Source: Anaerolineaceae bacterium (GTDB lineage: Bacteria; Chloroflexota; Anaerolineae; Anaerolineales; Anaerolineaceae). Taken from it: a DNA stretch of 7,328 bases. Location: the NCBI GenBank assembly GCA_011620445.1, contig WOZB01000280.1:1-7328 (forward strand). Direction: 5' to 3'. Shown here piece after piece: positions 1 through 5,845 of this stretch (positions within the stretch are counted from its first letter, which is position 1; the number at the start of each line of letters is the position of its first letter). The notes below the pieces were generated by a model. It was not told the DNA's origin, ran no database searches, and was given only the letters and a program-made list of their open reading frames with translations. Position numbers and translations under genes: made by a program.

Positions 1-1
1 C

Positions 2-2230
2 CCCCAAGCTCATGCAGAAATTGAAGCAATCGATATCAGCAAAGCCAAAGCCTTACCTGGTGTGGTTGCTGTTCTGACCTGGAAAGACTTGCCAAGAGTT
101 GTTTATTCAACTGCAGGCCAATCTGACCCCATCCCAGGACCGTTGGATATGTTCTCGCTCGATCATAAAGTGCGCTTCGTAGGTGACCGGGTGGCTTTTG
201 TGGCTGCGGAAACCCCTGAGATTGCAGAAAAAGCGCTTACCTTAATTGAAGTCGAGTACACCCCCCTGCCCGCCATTCTGGATTCCCGCGATTCCATGAA
301 GGAAGGGGCTGCCCGCATCCATGACGAAGTAGAATATGTCAACTTTGCTGATTCAGACCCAAGCCGAAATTTGCCAGCTAAAATCCGCATTGATATCGGA
401 GATGTCGAGAAGGGCTTCACCGAAGCAGACCAAATCTTCGAACGCGAATATGTGGTGCCCAAGGTTCAGCAAGCCCATATTGAACCGCATGTTGCCTTGA
501 GTTATTGGGATGAAAACGATCGCCTTGTCATCCGCACCAGTACGCAGGTACCATTCCATGCTCGCAGAATGCTCGCCCCTGTACTTGGTTTGCCCGTAAA
601 ACGCATCCGGGTGGTAAAGCCGCGCATTGGTGGTGGTTTTGGCAATAAGCAGGAAGTGTTGATTGAGGATGTGGCCGGCCATCTAACCATCGCCACCGGC
701 AGACCGGTGCTTTATGAAATGAGCCGCGAGGAGGAGATGATTGCCTCCCGCTCAAGGCACCCGATGCGTGTTCGCATGAAAACCGGCGTCAAGAACGATG
801 GCACCATCACTGCCAATGCCATGTACGCGCTATCAGATACGGGTGCTTATGGCTGTCACGCGCTGACAGTGACCGGGAATACCGGGCATAAATCCATGGG
901 CTTATACGTGGGCGATGGTGAGTACCGTAAATCTCCGAACATTCGCTTTTATGCAGATATTGTCTATACCAACACGCCGCCAGCAGGGGCATATAGGGGT
1001 TACGGCGTTCCACAGGGGTTCTGGCCGTTGGACCGGCATTTAGAGACCATTGCAAGGGCTCTCCACTTGGATCCAATTGCGTTCAGGTTGAAAAATACGC
1101 TGCACACAGGTGAATTCCATCCTTTCAGCACGGCCTGGAACGAAGGCCGCGAACCCATCCCTGAAACCATCCAGACGGTTGGGTTGGTTGAATGTGCAGC
1201 CCAGGGTAAGGAAGCCATTGGGTGGGATCAAAAATTTGGAAATCCCGAATGGCACCAGGTAGAGGGTAAACCTCATCTGCGCCGGGGTATCGGTGTTGCG
1301 CTTGTCATGCAGGGAACTGCAATACCTTATCTTGATATGGGCAGCGCAAGCCTGAAAATTAACGATGACGGTTCTTTCAATCTTCTGATTGGAGCCACAG
1401 ACCTTGGGACTGGCAGTGACACTGTTTTAGCACAGATGGCTGCAGAAAAGTTAGGCGTTAGGCCTGATGACATTCTGGTCTATTCTTCAGATACGGACTT
1501 TACGCCTTTTGATAAAGGTGCGTATGCTTCTTCGACAACTTATGTTTCAGGGACAGCCGTTACCAGGGCTGCCGAGCAAATGGCAGAGAAAATTAAGGCC
1601 AGGGCAAAGAAGATCTTTGACAGAGAGAAAATTGTTGTCGCACTTGCGGAAATTGAATTGATCAACGGCTGTGCGGTTACGCCGGATGGGTACAAACTGC
1701 CGCTCTGTGAAATTGCCTTGGATTCGCTGCATAAGCAAAACCAGGAACAACTCATGACGGTAGCCTCATTTGTAAGCCAGTCTTCGCCGCCTCCTTTCGG
1801 GGCTCAATTCGCGACCGTTTTGGTGGATACTGAGACCGGCGCAGTGAAAGTAGAAGAATTAGTTTTTGCGGTGGATTCGGGCGTCATCATTAACCCTAAT
1901 ACAGCCTCAGGGCAGATTGAAGGCGGCATGGCACAGGCTCTCGGTTACGCGGTTTGTGAAGAAATGAAGTACGACGAAAATGGTGTAGCCAGGGAGAAGG
2001 ACCTTGTGGATTACCACATTTTCCGGGCTGATGAAATGCCCAAAATGCAGACCATATTCGTGCAGACCTTTGAACCATCGCACCCATTTGGAGCCAAAGC
2101 TGTGGCTGAAATTCCGATGGATGGGGTTGCACCAGCTGTTGGCAACGCGGTATTGGATGCTTGCGGGGCCGATCTGACTGCTAACCCGGTAACCCCGGAA
2201 CGAGTTCTGGAAGCCCTGGCAAAACGATGA
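2..2230 (+). CDS. XDH-family molybdopterin-binding catalytic subunit (Mo-1), 5' partial
   Basis: Large MoCo subunit of a molybdenum hydroxylase, which hydroxylates a substrate carbon with water and feeds electrons to FeS/FAD partners. The frame is open from base 2, and the first codons read PQAHAEIEAIDISKAKALPG, a standard segment about 45-50 residues into the family. The start is therefore upstream, and GTG at 62 is an internal Val. 742 codons are visible, so full length is probably about 790 residues. Seen: a Gln in STQVPF (545-547, equivalent of bovine XOR Q767), GGGFGNKQ (629-652), GAYRGYG (986-1006, Arg at 995-997 as in R880), HPF (Phe at 1124-1126, possibly F914), DLGTGSDT near 1400 for cofactor binding, and GAKAVAE with the probable catalytic Glu at 2108-2110. 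The GNKQ and RGYGVPQ forms and the GAYAS segment recall E. coli XdhA rather than CO dehydrogenase. Substrate is uncertain; purine is the best guess. The stop overlaps the next gene by four bases. Confidence 0.93.
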   Translation, partial: PQAHAEIEAIDISKAKALPGVVAVLTWKDLPRVVYSTAGQSDPIPGPLDMFSLDHKVRFVGDRVAFVAAETPEIAEKALTLIEVEYTPLPAILDSRDSMKEGAARIHDEVEYVNFADSDPSRNLPAKIRIDIGDVEKGFTEADQIFEREYVVPKVQQAHIEPHVALSYWDENDRLVIRTSTQVPFHARRMLAPVLGLPVKRIRVVKPRIGGGFGNKQEVLIEDVAGHLTIATGRPVLYEMSREEEMIASRSRHPMRVRMKTGVKNDGTITANAMYALSDTGAYGCHALTVTGNTGHKSMGLYVGDGEYRKSPNIRFYADIVYTNTPPAGAYRGYGVPQGFWPLDRHLETIARALHLDPIAFRLKNTLHTGEFHPFSTAWNEGREPIPETIQTVGLVECAAQGKEAIGWDQKFGNPEWHQVEGKPHLRRGIGVALVMQGTAIPYLDMGSASLKINDDGSFNLLIGATDLGTGSDTVLAQMAAEKLGVRPDDILVYSSDTDFTPFDKGAYASSTTYVSGTAVTRAAEQMAEKIKARAKKIFDREKIVVALAEIELINGCAVTPDGYKLPLCEIALDSLHKQNQEQLMTVASFVSQSSPPPFGAQFATVLVDTETGAVKVEELVFAVDSGVIINPNTASGQIEGGMAQALGYAVCEEMKYDENGVAREKDLVDYHIFRADEMPKMQTIFVQTFEPSHPFGAKAVAEIPMDGVAPAVGNAVLDACGADLTANPVTPERVLEALAKR

Positions 2231-3624
2231 TGGAAACCAGACAGCCATTGAATTATTTTGGAAGCAATCACGTGAATAGCAAGCGTGTATTTGTTGTCGG
2301 CCATATCAATCCGGATACAGATTCCATTGCTTCAGCGGTAGGTTATGCCTGGCTTCTGGCACAAAGGGATGGTCTTGACGCGGTGCCGGCCCGGGCTGGC
2401 TCTGTCAACCGTCAAACGGCCTATGTACTGAAGGCCCTCGACATGGACCCACCGATCTTACTTACAGATGCTTCGCCACGTTTTGAGTCAGTTATGCGGC
2501 GATTGGATGTGATCACACCTGAAAAACCACTAAATCAGGCCTGGGCTATCCTTTCCCGCACAGGCGGCCTGGCACCGGTGGTCAACCCGGATAACACTCC
2601 CTTTGGCATCGTAACCGGGCAAAGCATTTTCGACTTTCTACAGACCCTGATTGGGCCACACCCGCGCAGCAAAGAAATGACCCTGGGAGCCCTGCTGGAT
2701 ATCCCCTGCAGGGAAGCCGCTCACACAGACGTACCGCGTTTTCAAGCCGGCACCCGCATCAAAGATGTTCTGAACAGGATATTACGTTCGGAGCAAAATG
2801 AATACTGGGTACTGGATGAAAATAAGCGCTACCTGGGGGTTGCCCGCCAGCGCGACCTGTTGAACCCACCTCGCATCAAGGTGGTCCTGGTTGATCACAA
2901 CGAACCCCAGCAAGCGGTTGCCTCTGTAGATGAGGCAGAACTGCTCGAAATCCTCGACCATCATCGCTTGGGAAACCAATCCACGCATCAACCTATTAAA
3001 TTTACCGTTGATATTGTTGGCAGCACATCGACCCTGGTTTCGGAGCAAATGGAGGAAAGCGGTTTGAGTGCACCTCCAGTATTAGCTTCATTATTACTTT
3101 CTGGATTGCTCTCGGATACGTTAATCCTGCAATCACCCACGACCACCCAGCGGGACAGAGTTGCCGCGGACCGTCTGGTAAGGTGGGCTTTTGTGCCAGG
3201 CTCACCGCTTGCCGAAGAAACACTGCAGAGCTGGGGTGATAAGGTCATTCAAGCTGGCGCAGGCATCCTTACGCAGGAACCGGATAACGTGGTTCGCAGC
3301 GATATGAAAATTTATGAGAGTGGGCATTTTCGCTTTGCGGTTGCCCAGGCGGAGACCTCGGATATCTATGAACTTGGGGACTATGTGGGCAGACTTCAAA
3401 AAGCTTTGCGGGATCTCAAGAATGAAAAAGGCCTCGACTTTAGCATTCTGATGGTAACGGATATCGTCAAGAATTCCAGCCGCATGATTATGGTAGATAT
3501 CCCATCAGAACTCGAAGAATTACCTTACCGACCGCTGGCCGATGGCACATTCTCCGCTGAAGGTGTGGTTTCACGCAAGAAACAGCTGCTGCCCCTAATT
3601 CTTTCACTCCTGGAGGCAGGATGA
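2227..3624 (+). CDS. CBS-domain family II (DHH) manganese-dependent inorganic pyrophosphatase
   Basis: Predicted cytoplasmic enzyme splitting pyrophosphate into two phosphates. The numbering below counts from ATG at 2227. The N-terminal DHH domain has GHINPDTDS (metal ligands H26, D30, D32), VDHNE (D223), DHH (244-246) and SDT (D297), matching all six metal ligands of Bacillus family II PPase. The DHHA2 C-terminal domain supplies DMK (K361) and SRKKQ (449-453) for substrate binding. Residues about 77-217 insert a CBS pair (segments near LAPVVN...FGIVTG and YWVLDE...YLGVARQ). No DRTGG domain separates them, and 465 residues fits the shorter CBS-PPase type. In characterised CBS-PPases this pair binds adenine nucleotides, usually inhibitory for AMP/ADP. 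The start is uncertain: ATG 2227 (or 2230) overlaps the upstream stop, but GTG 2272 has GGAAG seven bases upstream and places the start nearer the GH motif, as is usual for the family. Its presence in a hydroxylase operon is unusual. A DHH phosphoesterase of other specificity is less likely because the PPase-specific SRKKQ is present. Confidence 0.9.
   Translation: MMETRQPLNYFGSNHVNSKRVFVVGHINPDTDSIASAVGYAWLLAQRDGLDAVPARAGSVNRQTAYVLKALDMDPPILLTDASPRFESVMRRLDVITPEKPLNQAWAILSRTGGLAPVVNPDNTPFGIVTGQSIFDFLQTLIGPHPRSKEMTLGALLDIPCREAAHTDVPRFQAGTRIKDVLNRILRSEQNEYWVLDENKRYLGVARQRDLLNPPRIKVVLVDHNEPQQAVASVDEAELLEILDHHRLGNQSTHQPIKFTVDIVGSTSTLVSEQMEESGLSAPPVLASLLLSGLLSDTLILQSPTTTQRDRVAADRLVRWAFVPGSPLAEETLQSWGDKVIQAGAGILTQEPDNVVRSDMKIYESGHFRFAVAQAETSDIYELGDYVGRLQKALRDLKNEKGLDFSILMVTDIVKNSSRMIMVDIPSELEELPYRPLADGTFSAEGVVSRKKQLLPLILSLLEAG
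2260..2274 (+). promoter_or_regulatory. Possible ribosome site and GTG start for the pyrophosphatase
   Basis: GGAAG at 2260-2264 lies seven bases before an in-frame GTG at 2272-2274. For ATG 2227 the nearest purine-rich site is GGAAG at 2209-2213, with a long 13-base spacing. Starting at 2272 would leave about ten residues before the GH motif, close to the usual family N-terminus. The choice decides whether the gene overlaps the upstream stop or is separated from it by 41 bases. Confidence 0.4.
3612..3624 (+). promoter_or_regulatory. Ribosome site and ATGA overlap coupling PPase to XdhC
   Basis: GGAGG at 3612-3616 sits four bases before ATG 3621, inside the last codons of the pyrophosphatase. 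The start codon shares bases with the pyrophosphatase TGA (ATGA, 3621-3624). This is the classic arrangement for translational coupling and supports the two proteins being made together. Confidence 0.7.
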
Positions 3625-4394
3625 GCGATATCCTTCAACGCCTTGTTGAATTGAAGACCGCAGGCAAACCAGTCTGTTTGTGTGTAGTTATCAAAACAAG
3701 TGGGGCTGTTCCCCGCCATGCTGGCAGCAAGATGTTGGTTTTCCCGGATGGCCGCTCTGAAGGCACCGTCGGGGGCGGAGGCGTGGAACAAGCAGCGCTT
3801 GCGGCTGCCCTGGAAGCGTTCCGGGATGGGAAACCGCGTACTGTGAGCTATTCCTTAAAGGGTGAGGACGATTCCTCCTTGGGGGTTTGCGGTGGAGATA
3901 TGGAAGTTTACATAGAACCTCAATTACCTGCAGATACACTGCTCATCCTTGGCGCAGGCCACGTGGGCAGAGCCATCGCCCAGGCTGCCAGGCCATTAGG
4001 TTTTCAGATAGTCGTGGTTGATGAACGTGAGGGACTGCTTGACCCGACTGTTTTCTACGGTTGCCGATTAATCCATGCAGATATAGCAGATGTACCGGAT
4101 AAACTTGAAATTGGACCGCGAACTTTCATTGTCGATGTAAGCCACGGTAGTGACGTAGATGTTGCCGGGCTGCCTGCGATTTTAAAGAGCAAAGCAAGCT
4201 ATATTGGTGTGATAGGGTCGAAGAAACGCTGGGCGACTACACTAACGGGTTTACGCGCTCAGGGTGTCAGTGAGGACATGATTGCAAAGGTTAAGTCTCC
4301 AATTGGTCTGGCGATTAAGGCTGAGACACCTGAAGAAATAGCCATCAGCATATTAGCCGAAGTAATTGAGAAAAAGAACACAAAAAGCGCATAG
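3621..4394 (+). CDS. XdhC/CoxI-family molybdenum cofactor maturation protein
   Basis: Accessory protein expected to bind MoCo, help its sulfuration and insert it into XDH-type apoenzymes; not part of the mature enzyme. 257 residues, normal for the compact family members. The N-terminal XdhC_CoxI domain shows TSGAVPRHAGSKMLV (26-40), GTVGGGGVE (48-56) and GVCGGDMEVYIEP (88-100). The C-terminal Rossmann-type XdhC_C domain shows LILGAGHVG (108-116), a VVVDER strand end (131-136), GVIGSKKR (196-203) and SPIGLAIKAETPEEIAISI (226-244). Two places differ from the common pattern as I know it: SPIGLAIKA where SPIGLDIGA is frequent, and VSHGSD (173-178) where a T-x-G-H-like segment is usual. It is the only maturation gene visible and lies between the two Mo-subunit genes, so it may serve both. 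No membrane segment or signal peptide is seen. Confidence in family is high; which apoenzyme it serves is inference. Confidence 0.92.
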   Translation: MSDILQRLVELKTAGKPVCLCVVIKTSGAVPRHAGSKMLVFPDGRSEGTVGGGGVEQAALAAALEAFRDGKPRTVSYSLKGEDDSSLGVCGGDMEVYIEPQLPADTLLILGAGHVGRAIAQAARPLGFQIVVVDEREGLLDPTVFYGCRLIHADIADVPDKLEIGPRTFIVDVSHGSDVDVAGLPAILKSKASYIGVIGSKKRWATTLTGLRAQGVSEDMIAKVKSPIGLAIKAETPEEIAISILAEVIEKKNTKSA

Positions 4395-4411
4395 CCAATA
4401 TGCTTTTATTT
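4387..4411 (+). terminator. Weak hairpin plus T-rich tract in the XdhC to FAD/FeS gap (possible attenuator)
   Basis: GCATA (4389-4393) and its exact complement TATGC (4399-4403) flank a five-base loop and are followed by TTTTATTT (4404-4411). The A-run at 4382-4386 could pair further with the T-run, leaving a two-base bulge. The stem is short and AT-rich and overlaps the XdhC stop codon, so strong termination is unlikely. Partial read-through, or an RNA end that sets subunit ratios, is possible. It is the only intergenic spot in the window with any such structure. Confidence 0.25.
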
Positions 4412-4423
4412 ACAAACATGGCG

Positions 4424-4436
4424 AAGGAGTATTATG
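4424..4436 (+). promoter_or_regulatory. Strong ribosome binding site of the FAD/FeS subunit
   Basis: AAGGAG at 4424-4429 stands four bases before ATG 4434. It is the best Shine-Dalgarno match in the window and fixes the start of the electron-transfer subunit. Unlike the upstream genes, this one is not overlapped, so it has its own translation initiation. Confidence 0.75.
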
Positions 4437-5840
4437 TGGAAGAATTACCACATTATTGAAACCCAAGATGAACTGAAAAAAGTTCTCGCTGAGTCTGGTC
4501 CAAATGCCCGCATCATTGCAGGGGGAACTGACCTGATGGTTGAAATCCGGAATGGTAAATGGAACACCCTGGAAACGATCATCGATATTTCCCGTATGGC
4601 CGAGAGTTCTGAAATTTTTCAGGATACCGAAGGGAGAATTCATCTTGGCTGCCTGACGACCCACAACGATGTTATCGCTTCTCCGTTATTAAGGGATAAT
4701 GCTTTTCCACTTTACCAGGCCTGCTGGCATGTAGCTACGCCGCAGATCAGGAACACTGCTACAGTAGCCGGCAATCTGGTGACTGCTTCACCTGCCAATG
4801 ACACAATCTGCCCCTTAATGGCCTTGGACGCAGAGCTGCTCCTGAGCTCTGAACAGGGCGAACGCCTGGTGAAAATGAGTGATTTCTACCTGGGTGTACG
4901 CAAGACAGTGCTTAGGACGGACGAATTCTTAAAAGAAATTATCTTCCCAGCTATAGGTGCAAACCAGCGGGGTAATTTCAAAAAAAGCGGTTTGCGCAGG
5001 GCGCAAGTGATTGCCACATTGAATGCTACTGTTATCCTGGAAATGCTTGGTAAGACGGTGCAAAATGCCAAAATCACGCTGGGGTCTGTTGCGCCAACTA
5101 TTATCCATGCCCCCGAAGCCGAAGCATTGCTTGTTGGAAAGCAACTGGATTTGAGCATCATCCAGGAAGCTGCTAAATTAGCCGAAAAAGCTGCAAAACC
5201 AATTTCGGATATCAGGGCATCGGAGGCATACCGCAGCCATATGGTTGAAGTTCTGGTTGAGAACGCTTTGATCGAAATCGCCGCTGGAATTGTGGAAAAT
5301 ATTCCAGACAAACCGGCTGTACTCTCAACCCGCAAATCTCTCCCTGAGCATCCCGCCGCTGGCTGGACCGGGCTGCTGGTCCAAACCGAAATCAACGGTG
5401 AAAATTATGACTTTGAGGCCTGGTCTGAGGCGCGGACCTTGTTAGACTTTATCAGGGAGAAAGTTGGCCTGACCGGTACCAAATCGGGTTGTGAAGAAGG
5501 CGAATGCGGTGCCTGCACACTCTTTTTGGATGACAAGGCGGTGTTGAGTTGCCTGACTCCATGGCAGCGTGCCCATAATGCAAAAATTAAGACGGTTGAA
5601 GGTGTTGCTGTGGGCGAAAAATTGCACCCGGTTCAGCAAGCCTTCATCGATCATGGGGCAGTGCAATGCGGCTACTGTACGCCGGGATTTATCATGTCGT
5701 CGGTTAAATTACTGGAGGAGCACGCACAGCCTTCAGAGGAAGTGATAAAGCAAGCCTTATCAGGTAATCTGTGCCGCTGCACGGGATACTACAAGATTGT
5801 TGAAGCAGTTGAAGACGCTGCTGAAAAGATGGTGAGGTAA
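4434..5840 (+). CDS. Fused FAD-binding / [2Fe-2S] electron-transfer subunit of an XDH-family hydroxylase
   Basis: Carries electrons from the Mo site through two [2Fe-2S] clusters to FAD. 468 residues with four modules. First is the FAD-binding domain (about 1-175), with AGGTDL (29-34) and ATPQIRNTATVAGNL (101-115). Second is the CO-dehydrogenase-flavoprotein C-terminal domain (about 180-285), ending in the IRASEAYRSHM segment. A linker (about 286-312) follows. Third is a plant-type ferredoxin fold with C353, C358, C361 and C373, and fourth a helical cluster domain with C412, C415, C447 and C449. All eight cluster cysteines are present. The order FAD then FeS is the reverse of the FeS-FAD order in R. 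capsulatus XdhA and animal XDH. It matches the gene order of E. coli xdhB-xdhC, as if those two genes had joined. No in-frame ATG lies near the linker, so a separate FeS protein is unlikely. The stop is two bases before the Mo-2 start, making Mo-2 the likeliest partner. Confidence 0.94.
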   Translation: MWKNYHIIETQDELKKVLAESGPNARIIAGGTDLMVEIRNGKWNTLETIIDISRMAESSEIFQDTEGRIHLGCLTTHNDVIASPLLRDNAFPLYQACWHVATPQIRNTATVAGNLVTASPANDTICPLMALDAELLLSSEQGERLVKMSDFYLGVRKTVLRTDEFLKEIIFPAIGANQRGNFKKSGLRRAQVIATLNATVILEMLGKTVQNAKITLGSVAPTIIHAPEAEALLVGKQLDLSIIQEAAKLAEKAAKPISDIRASEAYRSHMVEVLVENALIEIAAGIVENIPDKPAVLSTRKSLPEHPAAGWTGLLVQTEINGENYDFEAWSEARTLLDFIREKVGLTGTKSGCEEGECGACTLFLDDKAVLSCLTPWQRAHNAKIKTVEGVAVGEKLHPVQQAFIDHGAVQCGYCTPGFIMSSVKLLEEHAQPSEEVIKQALSGNLCRCTGYYKIVEAVEDAAEKMVR

Positions 5841-5845
5841 GCATG
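5834..5845 (+). promoter_or_regulatory. Ribosome site for Mo-2
   Basis: GAGGT at 5834-5838 overlaps the end of the FAD/FeS gene and lies four bases before ATG 5843. It supports this start. The protein then begins MNTVGKALPRVDALGKVTGKA, the usual N-terminus of XDH-type Mo subunits. The listed residues are the complete visible start region. Confidence 0.6.

Noticed and set aside
62..64. GTG at 62 as the start of the Mo-1 gene
   Set aside because: The frame is open to base 2 and the upstream codons encode a conserved family segment, so the real start lies before the window.
2554..2571. RTGG string in the pyrophosphatase, suggesting a DRTGG domain
   Set aside because: It falls inside the first CBS repeat, and the CBS pair is too short to hold an inserted DRTGG domain.
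5289..5369. Separate FeS subunit gene starting within the linker
   Set aside because: No in-frame ATG with a ribosome site is present; the ATG near 5407 is out of frame, and the in-frame GTG at 5292 has only a weak purine stretch before it.
4886..5395. 169-codon minus-strand open frame
   Set aside because: It lies wholly opposite the conserved FAD domain and linker, its translation matches no family I recognise, and it has no separate context; a shadow of the plus-strand gene.
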